Shown piece after piece: positions 52,405 to 60,870 of a stretch of DNA of 64,000 nt. Source of the stretch: Flavobacterium oncorhynchi (GTDB lineage: Bacteria; Bacteroidota; Bacteroidia; Flavobacteriales; Flavobacteriaceae); NCBI RefSeq assembly GCF_002217355.1, contig NZ_MUHA01000003.1, positions 1 through 64,000 on the forward strand, written 5' to 3'. Position 1 is the stretch's first letter, and each line of letters opens with the position of its first letter. Position numbers and translations under genes: made by a program. Under the pieces are notes generated by a model. The model saw only the letters and a list, made by a program, of their open reading frames with translations. It ran no database searches and had not been told where the DNA came from.

Positions 52405-52504
52405 TTAACCGCAAAGAGTGCAGAGAAAAAAACGCAAAGGTTCGCAAAGTTGAAAAATAACTTTGCGAACCTTTGCGAAAAAAACTTGCGCTCTTTGCGG
52501 TTAG
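52405..52504. repeat. Nested inverted repeat TTAACCGCAAAGAG / AAAGGTTCGCAAAGTT
   Basis: Outer arms TAACCGCAAAGAG (from 52406) and CTCTTTGCGGTTA (to 52503) enclose a perfect 16-bp inner pair AAAGGTTCGCAAAGTT (52437-52452) / AACTTTGCGAACCTTT (52459-52474). It is the same family as the repeats at 10736, 11248 and 29880. No gene lies in it. Confidence 0.8.
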
Positions 52505-52529
52505 GCAAAACAGAAAAGTATAGAAAACA

Positions 52530-52554
52530 AAAAACCCACTCATTGAGTGGGTTT
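52530..52554 (-). terminator. Terminator of tRNA-Phe
   Basis: Minus strand AAACCCACTCA / TGAGTGGGTTTTTTG immediately after the tRNA 3' end forms a hairpin with a T run. Confidence 0.85.
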
Positions 52555-52556
52555 CG

Positions 52557-52629
52557 TGGTACCTCCAGGGATCGAACCAGGGACACATGGATTTTCAGTC
52601 CATTGCTCTACCATCTGAGCTAAGGTACC
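52557..52629 (-). tRNA. tRNA-Phe (GAA)
   Basis: The minus strand folds as a cloverleaf: acceptor GGTACCT / AGGTACC, D arm GCTC-AGATGGTA-GAGC, anticodon loop CTGAAAA with anticodon GAA (52594-52596), variable loop GTGTC, and T arm CCTGG-TTCGATC-CCTGG. It has 73 nt including discriminator A; CCA is not encoded. A TATCTTTG -7 box (52651-52658, minus) lies 22 bp upstream. Confidence 0.97.
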
Positions 52630-52650
52630 GTGCTGTGCACATTGCGGGTG

Positions 52651-52658
52651 CAAAGATA
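52651..52658 (-). promoter_or_regulatory. -7 promoter box of tRNA-Phe
   Basis: Minus-strand TATCTTTG (TAnnTTTG) lies 22 bp before the mature tRNA 5' end. Confidence 0.5.
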
Positions 52659-52732
52659 GAATCATTTTTCGTTTATCCAAAACATTTTAAAAAAAAAATC
52701 AATTCGTATCTTCGCAGAAACAAAAAGGAAAT

Positions 52733-53467
52733 ATGATTTTAACTGTTGATGTTGGAAATACTCGAATTAAAGCAGCTGTTTTTGAAGGAACTGCTGTTTT
52801 GGAGAGTTTTGTTTTTGAGAAAAATGAGCTCGAAAAAAAAATTAAAAAAATTTTAGACAACTATCAAAAATGCTCAGATTTAATAGTTGCCTCAGTAGGT
52901 AATGTCGAAAAACAATCTTTTTTGATTTTTGAAAAGCAGTTAAAGGTTCATTTTTTTACTCACGAAGATAAATTTCCTTTTCATAATAAATACGCAACAC
53001 CCAAAACTTTAGGAATAGATAGGATGATTTTGGCAGCAGGAGCAACTTTGCAGTTTCCTAAACAAAACAGATTAGTGGTTGATGCCGGCACTTGCATAAC
53101 CTACGATTTCATCGACGAAAATGATAATTATTTGGGCGGTGCGATTTCTCCGGGACTTCGTCTGCGTTACGAATCTTTGCATAATTATACAGCCAGACTG
53201 CCTTTGCTGAGTTTTGAAGAACCAGATCAATATATAGGAAATACCACAATGCAGGCGATTCATTCAGGAGTTGTAAACGGCTTCGTCTATGAGATTGATG
53301 GTTTTATCGATGAATATCGCCGAAACTTTTCAAATTTTATAATAATTTTAACGGGAGGAGATGCAGAATTTTTGGCTAAACGATTAAAAAATACCATATT
53401 TGCCAATTCAAATTTCCTTTTGGAGAGTTTGAACCAAACATTTCAATATAAAATCAACAATGATTAA
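52733..53467 (+). CDS. coaX: Type III pantothenate kinase
   Basis: Phosphorylates pantothenate with ATP in the first step of coenzyme A synthesis. The 244-residue protein has the ASKHA fold motifs: LTVDVGNTRIKAAVFEG (phosphate-1, residues 3-19), TLGIDRMILAAGA (about 92-104), VVDAGTCITYDFID (about 117-130) and GGAISPGLRLRYESLHNYTA (about 138-157). Type III enzymes need a monovalent cation and are not inhibited by CoA. The gene starts a plus-strand operon; its stop overlaps the start of the next gene by 8 nt. Confidence 0.96.
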   Translation: MILTVDVGNTRIKAAVFEGTAVLESFVFEKNELEKKIKKILDNYQKCSDLIVASVGNVEKQSFLIFEKQLKVHFFTHEDKFPFHNKYATPKTLGIDRMILAAGATLQFPKQNRLVVDAGTCITYDFIDENDNYLGGAISPGLRLRYESLHNYTARLPLLSFEEPDQYIGNTTMQAIHSGVVNGFVYEIDGFIDEYRRNFSNFIIILTGGDAEFLAKRLKNTIFANSNFLLESLNQTFQYKINND

Positions 53468-54689
53468 AAAAATTATAATAAGCGCTTGTTTGCTTATATC
53501 GTTCGTTTCATTCGCTCAACAAGGTACTGCTTCTCCATATTCTTTTTATGGAATTGGTGATACTAGATTTAAAGGAACTCAGGAATTTAGGTCTATGGCA
53601 GGAGTTGCAGTTGAACAGGATAGTATTCACTTGAATATTGAAAATCCTGCGAGTTATGCGAGTTTGCTGCAAACAACATTTACAGTTGGGGGATCGTTTG
53701 GAACTTCTACTCTAAAAACAGATACAGAATCGGCAAAAGCACAAAGAGCCACTTTTGATTATTTGGCGGTTGGAATTCCAATGGGAAAATTTGGAGCTTC
53801 ATTTGGTTTAGTTCCGTTATCATCAGTTGGATATAAAATTTTAAATGATAATACAGCCACTCCTGGAGCAACAAGTACTCAGCTTAGCGGTAAAGGTGGT
53901 GTAAATAAAGCTTATTTTGGTTTAGGGTATAAAATTAGACGAAATTGGAATATTGGTGCTGACATGCAGTACAATTTCGGAACCATTAAAACAACAAGTG
54001 TAGAAGCTATATCAGGTGTTCAAAATTCGACTACAGAGTTAAATACTTCTGAATTATCTGGTGTGAATTTTAATATTGGTACTATGTATCAGACAAAGAT
54101 TTACAAAAAAGTTTCGTTGTTTACGAGTTTGAATTACACTTTTGCAAGTACATTAAGATCTAATAATACTAGAGAAATTACGGTAAGCGGTGATCCAGAT
54201 CCTTATGTTTATAATCCAGATGCAGAAGATTTAAAACTGCCAAACAAGTTAACTATTGGAGCTGGTATTGGAGAAGCTAGAAAATGGTTAGTAGGTACTA
54301 CAATGGCTTTTCAAGGAAATGGAGAATTTGCAAATTATTACAATGCAAACCCAAAAGTTCGTTACGAAAAATATGCTAAATATGCTGTTGGGGGGTATTT
54401 TATTCCAAACTATACTTCATTCACGAGTTACTTGAGCAGAATTACTTACCGTGCCGGATTAAAATATGAAAAATTAGGTTTAATAGTTAATAATCAGTCA
54501 ATAAATGATATTGGGATGACTTTAGGTGCTGGAATTCCAATTCCGGGGTATTTTTCAAATGTAAATATCGGAGTTGAATTTGGTAAAAGAGGAACGACGT
54601 CAGCGGGATTGATTCAAGAAAACTATGTAAACTTTAGTGCGAGTTTCTCATTTAATGATAAATGGTTTGTGAAGAGTAAATTTAATTAA
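53460..54689 (+). CDS. Outer membrane beta-barrel protein, FadL-like
   Basis: A 409-residue protein with a signal peptide (1-19, ending SFAQ) followed by an N-terminal hatch-like region (GTASPYSFYGIGDTRFKGTQ) and repeated amphipathic beta strands to an aromatic C terminus (NDKWFVKSKFN). The Gly/Ser/Asn-rich strands and N-terminal lid resemble OmpP1/FadL-type porins, though a specific substrate is not evident. Its ATG overlaps coaX by 8 nt and lptC follows 50 bp later; the coaX, OMP, lptC order suggests an envelope biogenesis unit. The function is unproven. Confidence 0.78.
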   Translation: MIKKIIISACLLISFVSFAQQGTASPYSFYGIGDTRFKGTQEFRSMAGVAVEQDSIHLNIENPASYASLLQTTFTVGGSFGTSTLKTDTESAKAQRATFDYLAVGIPMGKFGASFGLVPLSSVGYKILNDNTATPGATSTQLSGKGGVNKAYFGLGYKIRRNWNIGADMQYNFGTIKTTSVEAISGVQNSTTELNTSELSGVNFNIGTMYQTKIYKKVSLFTSLNYTFASTLRSNNTREITVSGDPDPYVYNPDAEDLKLPNKLTIGAGIGEARKWLVGTTMAFQGNGEFANYYNANPKVRYEKYAKYAVGGYFIPNYTSFTSYLSRITYRAGLKYEKLGLIVNNQSINDIGMTLGAGIPIPGYFSNVNIGVEFGKRGTTSAGLIQENYVNFSASFSFNDKWFVKSKFN

Positions 54690-54739
54690 GCATAACCTAA
54701 TGTTTTTTTAAGCTCATTACAATTTACTACATTTGGCAA

Positions 54740-55291
54740 ATGATTTTACCAAAGAAATATATTGTTCCTGTTGTTGTATCTGCTGTCGTAACTCTTTTTT
54801 TTGGCTGCGAAAGCAATTTTAAAGAAGTTCAAAAAATTAACTTCTCAGAGTTTGTTCCGGCAAGCGATGCTGATACGGTAAATATTAAGTATACAGACTC
54901 AGGACGCATAACAGGAGTTTTGATAAGTTCAAAAATGTTAGATTATTCTAACCTTGATTTCCCGTTTACAGAATTTCCAAAAGGAATAGATGTTACTTTA
55001 TATGATAAGAAACAAAAGCGTACTTTTATAAAGTCAAATTATGCTGTTTCCTATAAATTTACAAGTATAATTGATTTACAGGGAAAAGTGCGAATAACAT
55101 CTGAGGAAGGTCAGGTTTTAGAAACCGAGCAGCTGTATTTTGATCAGAAAAATGAATGGTTTTATACAGAAAGAAAATTCAAACTTACAGATGCCAAGGG
55201 AGTTTCTTACGGGCAGGGAATTGATTTTAGTAAAGATTTTAAAGTGATTAATTCGCAGCGAATAAGTGGCGAAATTGAATCAAATGAATAA
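54740..55291 (+). CDS. lptC: LPS export protein LptC
   Basis: A 183-residue envelope protein predicted to bridge the LptB2FG transporter and LptA during lipopolysaccharide export. Its N terminus has a hydrophobic segment with a lipobox-like LFFGCES (Cys 23), unlike the simple membrane anchor of E. coli LptC but common in Bacteroidota. The rest is a beta-jellyroll of alternating strands (TDSGRITGVLISSKMLDYSN, LYDKKQKRTFIKSNYAV, ETEQLYFDQKNEWFYTE), the family pattern. It sits between the outer membrane protein and a 64-residue membrane protein. Confidence 0.88.
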   Translation: MILPKKYIVPVVVSAVVTLFFGCESNFKEVQKINFSEFVPASDADTVNIKYTDSGRITGVLISSKMLDYSNLDFPFTEFPKGIDVTLYDKKQKRTFIKSNYAVSYKFTSIIDLQGKVRITSEEGQVLETEQLYFDQKNEWFYTERKFKLTDAKGVSYGQGIDFSKDFKVINSQRISGEIESNE

Positions 55292-55299
55292 ATATAATT

Positions 55300-55494
55300 A
55301 TGGGTTATTTAAAATATACACAATACGTTTACATCCTTTTTGCTGTTTTTTTTATTTATGACGGTGTGACAAAATTAAACGAAGGAAACGAAAGTTATCC
55401 AATGAGTTTGATTATTGCCGGAATGGCGGTGTTTATGTTTTTCTTTAGAAGAAGATTTGTCAAGAAATTTGACGATCGTAATAAAAAACAATAA
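55300..55494 (+). CDS. Small two-helix membrane protein
   Basis: A 64-residue protein with two hydrophobic segments (about residues 7-22 and 33-50), a basic C-terminal tail (FRRRFVKKFDDRNKKQ) and a short polar loop (NEGNESYP). It is 8 bp after lptC and 2 bp before the CNNM/CBS gene, so it is almost certainly part of the operon. No family is recognised. The positive-inside rule places the tail in the cytoplasm. Confidence 0.75.
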   Translation: MGYLKYTQYVYILFAVFFIYDGVTKLNEGNESYPMSLIIAGMAVFMFFFRRRFVKKFDDRNKKQ

Positions 55495-55496
55495 AA

Positions 55497-56756
55497 ATGG
55501 AAATTAGTATTATAATATTATGTTTAATACTATCAGCCTTTTTCTCTGGAATGGAAATAGCTTTTATTTCCTCAAACAAAATTTATCTTGGTATTGAGAA
55601 GAAACAAGATAATTTCTTGTCGCAAATTTTAACTAAACTTACAGAAAATCCATCAAAGTTTATTGCTTCTATGCTTATTGGCAACAATATAGCATTAGTA
55701 ATTTATGGCTTTTATATGGGAGATTTAATTATTGGCTGTATTGCCGGTTTTGGTTTTCAATTTTCGGCTCTCTCAACAGTTTTGCTTCAAACTTTAATTT
55801 CGACTTTTATAGTTCTAATTACTGCTGAGTTTCTTCCAAAAGTTTTTTTTCAAATTTATGCCAATACGCTGATTAAGGTTTTTGCTGTACCAGCATATCT
55901 TTTTTATCGATTGTTTTACTATTTGTCTACCTTTTTTATTTGGATTTCTGACTTTGTTTTGAGGAAGTTTTTTAAAACAGAAGGAGATCAAGTTCAATTG
56001 TATTTTAGTAAAGTTGAATTAGGGAATTATATCACAGAACAAATGAGTTCAGTAGAAGATGATGAAGAAGTAGATTCTGAGATTCAGATTTTTCAGAATG
56101 CGTTAGAATTTTCAGGTGTAAAAGCACGTGATATTATGACCCCGAGAACAGAAATAGTCGATATAGATTTGTTTGACAGTATAAAAGATCTTAAAGAGCT
56201 GTTTATAGAAACAGGATATTCGAAAATTGTTGTAAGTCAAAATTCTCTTGATGATATTGTGGGCTATGTTCATTCATTTGACTTGTTTAAAAAGCCAAAA
56301 ACAATAAAATCAGTTTTGATGACTGTGGAGTACGTTCCGGAAACAATATTGATAAAGGACGCCTTAAATATTTTGATAAAAAAGCGAAAAAATGTTGCAG
56401 TTGTTCTTGATGAATATGGCGGGACTTCTGGCATTATTACTATTGAAGATATTGTCGAGGAGCTTTTTGGAGAAATAGAAGATGAGCACGACTTAGACGA
56501 AGAATTGATTGAGCAGGAATTGGGTGAAGGGAAATATTTGTTTTCGACAAGATTAGATGTTGAGTATTTAAACGAAACCTACAAACTGATGATTCCCGAA
56601 GAAGATTCGTACGGAACGTTAGGCGGTTTTATTGTAAATTATACTAAAGAAATTCCTCAAAAAGGAGATGAAATTGTAATCGACAAGTATCATTTTGTGA
56701 TAGAACAAGCTTCAAACAAGAAAATCGAGTTGGTCAAAATGACAATAAAAGAGTGA
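55497..56756 (+). CDS. CNNM/CBS-domain hemolysin-like (CorC/HlyC) protein
   Basis: A 419-residue inner membrane protein. The N-terminal CNNM (DUF21) domain (about residues 1-180; LSAFFSGMEIAFISSNKIYL, ASMLIGNNIALVIYG) is followed by two CBS domains (about 205-325; VKARDIMTPRTEIVDID, VVLDEYGGTSGIITIEDIVEELFGEIEDEHD) and a C-terminal CorC_HlyC domain (about 340-419; YGTLGGFIVNYTKEIPQKGD). Relatives mediate Mg/Co efflux or Na-Mg exchange; the flavobacterial GldE gliding protein is also of this family, but the context here does not show that role. It is fifth in the coaX run. Confidence 0.92.
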   Translation: MEISIIILCLILSAFFSGMEIAFISSNKIYLGIEKKQDNFLSQILTKLTENPSKFIASMLIGNNIALVIYGFYMGDLIIGCIAGFGFQFSALSTVLLQTLISTFIVLITAEFLPKVFFQIYANTLIKVFAVPAYLFYRLFYYLSTFFIWISDFVLRKFFKTEGDQVQLYFSKVELGNYITEQMSSVEDDEEVDSEIQIFQNALEFSGVKARDIMTPRTEIVDIDLFDSIKDLKELFIETGYSKIVVSQNSLDDIVGYVHSFDLFKKPKTIKSVLMTVEYVPETILIKDALNILIKKRKNVAVVLDEYGGTSGIITIEDIVEELFGEIEDEHDLDEELIEQELGEGKYLFSTRLDVEYLNETYKLMIPEEDSYGTLGGFIVNYTKEIPQKGDEIVIDKYHFVIEQASNKKIELVKMTIKE

Positions 56757-56865
56757 TTTTTTTAGTAATTGAAAAAAATTGTGTAAAATAAAACCCTAGT
56801 TGTATTGTTATTAACTAGATAATTGTATTTTCGCAAACTGAATATAAAATTAACGATAATTAAAA

Positions 56866-58965
56866 ATGGCAGTTTTAGCAAAAATTAGACAGCGTTCCGC
56901 TTTATTGATAGGAGTTATTGCACTTGCATTATTTGCATTTATAATACAAGATCTATTTACTAGAGGAACATTTGGTCAAAGTTCAAAAGATGTAGGAAGC
57001 ATCGATGGAAAAGATATTTCATTTGAAGACTTTAGAGTTAAAGTTAGTAATGTTGAAAAAAGTGGTCAAGGAATTACTTCCACTGAAGCTGCAAATAGAG
57101 TTTGGGACCAAGAGGTTTCAATCGCATTATTATCAACTCAGTTTGATAAATTAGGATTGAGAGTTGGTGAAAAACACTTACTTGAAGTTTTAAAATCTGA
57201 TCCAAATATTGGTAAAAACCCAATGTTTTTGAATGCAGCAGGAATGTTTGATGTAGTAAAGTTTAAAGACTACTTTAAAGCAAATCCTGAAGCGGCTCAA
57301 TTTATTTCTGAAAAAGAAAAAGATGCTGAGTTAAATGCAAAATTTCAAATTTACAATACTTTAGTAAAAGCTGGACTTTACACAACTGCTAGTGAAGGAA
57401 AGTTGAAATACGAAATGGAAGCAAACAAAGTAAACTTTGCTTATGCTGCTGCTTTATATTCGTCTATAAAAGATAGTGAAGTGAAAATTTCTGATGATGA
57501 AATCGTAGCTTACATGAAGAAAAACGAGAAAAAATTCAAAGCTGATGCAACTCGTGAAATTCAATACGTTTTAGTTGAGGATAAAGCTTCAAAAGAAGAC
57601 GAAGCTGAAATTAAAGCTAAATTAACAGCTTTATTAAACGGAAGAGTAGAGTATAATGCAAAAACAGGTAAAAACGATACATTGCCAGGTTTTAAAAATG
57701 CAACAAATATTGCTGAATTTGTAAACTCAAATTCTGATGTTCCTTACGATTCTACTTATGTTGCTAAAAACAATCTTCCAGCAGTAGATGCTGATAAATT
57801 ATTCAGCTTACCAGCTGGTTCTATTTATGGTCCTTATGTTTACGGAAGATACTATGCTATTTCTAAATCATTAGGATTTAAAGCTGGTGTTAATGCAAAA
57901 GCTAGTCATATTTTAATTGGTTACGAAGGATCTCAAACTCCAAGTCCAAAAGAAAAAAGAACAAAAGAAGAAGCAAAAGCTAAAGCTGAAGAAATTTTAG
58001 CTCAAGTTCAAGCTAATCCAGATAGTTTTATGATGCTTGCTTTTACAAGCTCTGATGATTCATCTGCACAACAAGGTGGTGATTTAGGATATTTTGGTCA
58101 AGGTCAAATGGTAAAACCATTCAATGATTTTGTATTCAATAACGGAATTGGAAAAGTTGGTTTAGTAGAAACTCAATTTGGTTTCCACATTATCAAAATT
58201 ACAGATAAACAAGACGGTATTCGTTTAGCTACAATTGCACAAAAAATTGAGCCATCTGAAGTTACTTCTGATAAAGTATTTACATTAGCAACTAAATTTG
58301 AAATGGATGCTGCTAATAAAGATTTTGCTGCTACAGCAAAAGAATTAGGTTTAAAAGTTGCTGCGCCGGTTACTGCAAAAGCAATGGATGAAGCATTTGG
58401 TCCGTTAGGAAATCAAAGAAACATCATTAGATGGGCATTTGACAAAGAAACAAGTACAGGAGATGTAAAACGTTTTGAAATCGCTAATATTGGTCACGTA
58501 ATTGCACAATACAAAAGCGAAAATAAATCTGGTTTAGTTTCTGTTACTATGGCAAGACCTTACGTTGAGCCAATCTTGAAAAACAAGAAAAAAGCTGAAA
58601 TGTTAAAAGCTAAAATGACAGGTTCAAGCATCGAAGCTATTGCTAAGAGTGCTGGTGTAGCTGTACAGCAAGCTGCTAATGTTACTTTAGAGAATCCAGT
58701 TTTACCTGGAGGAGTTGGACAAGAGCCTAAAGTTGTAGGTAATGCATTTGCTTTAGCTACTAACAAAATTTCTGCTCCAATCGAAGGAAATACTGGAGTT
58801 TATGTGGTGAAAAACATAAGTACTGTTAAAGCTCCAACTCTTGCAAATCACGCAGAGTATGTTGCTAAAGTAAAAGCTCAAAGTGCATCAGATGCAGGAA
58901 GAATTTTACCAGCATTAAAAAACAATGCTAAAATTGAAGATAATAGATTACAGTTCAATTACTAA
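56866..58965 (+). CDS. PpiD/SurA-type peptidyl-prolyl isomerase
   Basis: A 699-residue membrane-anchored periplasmic foldase. It has an N-terminal helix (about 12-31; SALLIGVIALALFAFIIQDL), a SurA_N-like chaperone domain (about 40-225), and a parvulin rotamase domain (about 345-447; NAKASHILIGYEG, QGGDLGYFGQGQMVKPFNDF, FGFHIIKITDKQDG). The long C-terminal region is a further chaperone-like part. The architecture matches E. coli PpiD and Bacteroidota SurA homologues helping outer membrane proteins fold. It lies about 110 bp after the CNNM/CBS gene and is followed by a strong terminator. Confidence 0.92.
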   Translation: MAVLAKIRQRSALLIGVIALALFAFIIQDLFTRGTFGQSSKDVGSIDGKDISFEDFRVKVSNVEKSGQGITSTEAANRVWDQEVSIALLSTQFDKLGLRVGEKHLLEVLKSDPNIGKNPMFLNAAGMFDVVKFKDYFKANPEAAQFISEKEKDAELNAKFQIYNTLVKAGLYTTASEGKLKYEMEANKVNFAYAAALYSSIKDSEVKISDDEIVAYMKKNEKKFKADATREIQYVLVEDKASKEDEAEIKAKLTALLNGRVEYNAKTGKNDTLPGFKNATNIAEFVNSNSDVPYDSTYVAKNNLPAVDADKLFSLPAGSIYGPYVYGRYYAISKSLGFKAGVNAKASHILIGYEGSQTPSPKEKRTKEEAKAKAEEILAQVQANPDSFMMLAFTSSDDSSAQQGGDLGYFGQGQMVKPFNDFVFNNGIGKVGLVETQFGFHIIKITDKQDGIRLATIAQKIEPSEVTSDKVFTLATKFEMDAANKDFAATAKELGLKVAAPVTAKAMDEAFGPLGNQRNIIRWAFDKETSTGDVKRFEIANIGHVIAQYKSENKSGLVSVTMARPYVEPILKNKKKAEMLKAKMTGSSIEAIAKSAGVAVQQAANVTLENPVLPGGVGQEPKVVGNAFALATNKISAPIEGNTGVYVVKNISTVKAPTLANHAEYVAKVKAQSASDAGRILPALKNNAKIEDNRLQFNY

Positions 58966-58986
58966 TAAAAAGTAGTCACTATCATA

Positions 58987-59023
58987 AAAACCCGAAATGT
59001 CATTTTTGATGTTTCGGGTTTTC
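58987..59023 (+). terminator. Terminator after the PpiD-like gene
   Basis: AAAACCCGAAA / TTTCGGGTTTT stem with T-rich 3' side 21 bp after the stop. Confidence 0.9.
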
Positions 59024-59374
59024 TTTTGTTGGTTACTAATTCGTGCTTAATTCCTGCAATTTAATACACAGTTTTGGTAAACAAAAAGATCTTTTAATGT
59101 CGATTAAAAGTTTAGAAAAAGACTTTCAATTTCTCGCTAAATAGGCCTCTATGCTTTTGGACATCACTTGTCAAAAGGTATATGTGTCTTTAATTACTGT
59201 AAATTTCTTAAAATTAAATATTTTATTGTAGGAATAATATTTATTTAATTTGAAAAAATTTGTGATTTCCAATTAATTGCAGTTAATTTGTAAGAATTTC
59301 GACTTTATACTATGTAGGTGTTTTCTTTCGTAGTTGAGTAAGGAAAAGAAAAAATAATAATAATCGAGCAATTA
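59024..59374. other. AT-rich intergenic stretch with no supported feature
   Basis: About 350 bp between the PpiD terminator and the next gene. I see no open frame of interest on either strand, no tRNA-like fold and no member of the dispersed repeat families. Its 3' end must hold the promoter of the gene at 59375, but no convincing TAnnTTTG box was found. Confidence 0.6.
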
Positions 59375-59806
59375 ATGTCAAACATGTTTAGTTTCTTACG
59401 AAAAAAAACAAAGGTATATTCTAAAATTGAGAATCATATCTTTGGGATAATTACGGAGCTTTTAAAAGTGAGCAGTACTGATATCAATGTTGATGAATTA
59501 GGAGGCAAATACTATTTAAGTAACGAAGAGCAGCACTTTAACGTTACGATTTTAAGCAGTGACTATGTCATCAGACTTACAAACACAAGAGATTCTGTTG
59601 CTGAGAAATATGAGAAAGTTTTTGTAGAAGATATTTTGAAAGCTGTAAAAGAAGAAAAACATCGCAGAATGGAATTGGTATATATTTCAATTACAAACAG
59701 TATCGAAAAAATGGCAGAACGTCTTCATAATGCACTTATAGAATCTAATGAGCTTGAGAGTGAAAAAGTCAAACGCCTAGAAACCAAAAAGGCTAGTAGT
59801 AATTAA
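59375..59806 (+). CDS. Hypothetical protein, possible small alpha/beta protein
   Basis: A 143-residue soluble protein with no signal peptide. An N-terminal basic stretch (FSFLRKKTKVYSKIENHIFG) is followed by an alpha/beta-like segment (YYLSNEEQHFNVTILSSDYV) and a long C-terminal helix rich in Glu and Lys (EEKHRRMELVYISITNSIEK and on), possibly coiled coil. I do not recognise the family. It is isolated, convergent with the GYDIA kinase gene. A start at the second Met (59384) is possible. Confidence 0.65.
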   Translation: MSNMFSFLRKKTKVYSKIENHIFGIITELLKVSSTDINVDELGGKYYLSNEEQHFNVTILSSDYVIRLTNTRDSVAEKYEKVFVEDILKAVKEEKHRRMELVYISITNSIEKMAERLHNALIESNELESEKVKRLETKKASSN

Positions 59807-59833
59807 AGATAAATTGAAAATTATTATGATTGA

Positions 59834-60748
59834 TTACTTTTGTAAAATTATTTCGGTATAAGTCAAAAAAGTTTTATATCCTCTTTTAAGGAAATATTCT
59901 CTAGGGTTTTCTTTAGAAATTACCATTACAAAATCTCCACCCCAAGCACCAAGACTTTTAATTGTGCCATTAAAGTCAGGAAAAGCAACTTCTTTAATAG
60001 TTTCAATTTCAAGAATATTACTTAAATGAATTTCATGTTTTTCGACTGCATATTCAAATTCTTTTAGAGTCTTAGCGTTCAAAATTGCCTTAGTAATTTT
60101 ATTGTTTTCAGCAACGCTTTTGGTTAAATTTTGGTCTTTATGCCTGTTATAAGCATGTATTGCTGCTTTGCTGTTCTGCTTTTTATTTAGATAAACAAAG
60201 AAAATGTTTTTTGTAAAATCAGGTCTAAATGAAATTGGTTCAACATTGTTATTTTCTATTTTGTAGAGAATCGGCGTATTATTTTGAGCACAAGCAATAT
60301 CATAACCACTTCCCCCAAAACTGTTTTTAAGCAATGTAAAAGCATTAACTTTTGTCCATTGAGCAATGTTGTTGATTAGTGTTGATGATGTTCCTAATCC
60401 CCAATTTTTTGGAAAAGTTAGATGCGTGGTAATTCGATAACCGTTAGACTGTTCAATGAAATCTGGATTTAACAGGTAGGCTTCGTGAAGAATATCAATT
60501 AAAGTTGTTCTTACAGTTTCAATTTCTGAATCGGCATTGGTTATTATTTCTGCAAATGTAAAAGTGTCTTCAAACCAAAGTTTTTGATCGTAGTCATAGC
60601 TTTTCCATTCAATAATTTTGTCATCACTATTTTCGATAACTAAATTTTGACCAAATTTTGTTGGCAGTGCAAATGCATCGGCACCATCTAGAACTAAGTA
60701 TTCTCCAGAAATGAGTAGTTTTCCGTTACTGTAGAAAGTTGTTTTCAT
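59834..60748 (-). CDS. GYDIA-family GHMP kinase, candidate phosphomevalonate kinase
   Basis: A 304-residue GHMP-fold kinase. N-terminal FYSNGKLLISGEYLVLDGAD is motif 1, FPKNWGLGTSSTLINNIAQW (about residues 112-131) is the ATP loop, and FGGSGYDIACAQNN (about 144-157) holds the GYDIA signature that names the family. LGAWGGDFVMVISK near 268-281 is a variant of the C-terminal GHMP motif 3, with Trp in place of Ser/Gly. It is 122 bp downstream of HMG-CoA reductase on the same strand. The window contains mevalonate kinase and decarboxylase but no recognisable canonical phosphomevalonate kinase, so this protein is a reasonable candidate for that step. Confidence 0.85.
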   Translation of the reverse strand: MKTTFYSNGKLLISGEYLVLDGADAFALPTKFGQNLVIENSDDKIIEWKSYDYDQKLWFEDTFTFAEIITNADSEIETVRTTLIDILHEAYLLNPDFIEQSNGYRITTHLTFPKNWGLGTSSTLINNIAQWTKVNAFTLLKNSFGGSGYDIACAQNNTPILYKIENNNVEPISFRPDFTKNIFFVYLNKKQNSKAAIHAYNRHKDQNLTKSVAENNKITKAILNAKTLKEFEYAVEKHEIHLSNILEIETIKEVAFPDFNGTIKSLGAWGGDFVMVISKENPREYFLKRGYKTFLTYTEIILQK

Positions 60749-60808
60749 GCTTCAGTTTATAAAAAATCCAATATTTTAGTTGTTTCTCCTCTTTGCTATC
60801 GCTCTAGT

Positions 60809-60836
60809 CCAAATTCCAATTATCGTTGGAATTTGG
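60809..60836. repeat. Perfect hairpin CCAAATTCCAA / TTGGAATTTGG
   Basis: 11-bp perfect arms around TTATCG in the gap between mvaA and the GYDIA gene. It may act as a weak terminator or processing site on the minus strand; the sequence looks like another dispersed flavobacterial repeat. Confidence 0.65.
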
Positions 60837-60870
60837 AATTTTATGTAGAGACTATAATTTTTTGGAATTT

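Noticed and set aside
52332-52588. Two overlapping minus-strand open frames next to tRNA-Phe
   Set aside because: They translate the tRNA 3' half, its terminator and the nested repeat, so they are not genes.
55497-56756. Calling the CNNM/CBS protein GldE
   Set aside because: GldE belongs to this family, but there is no neighbouring gliding gene here (gldD usually follows), and the coaX-lptC-PpiD context points to a general paralogue.
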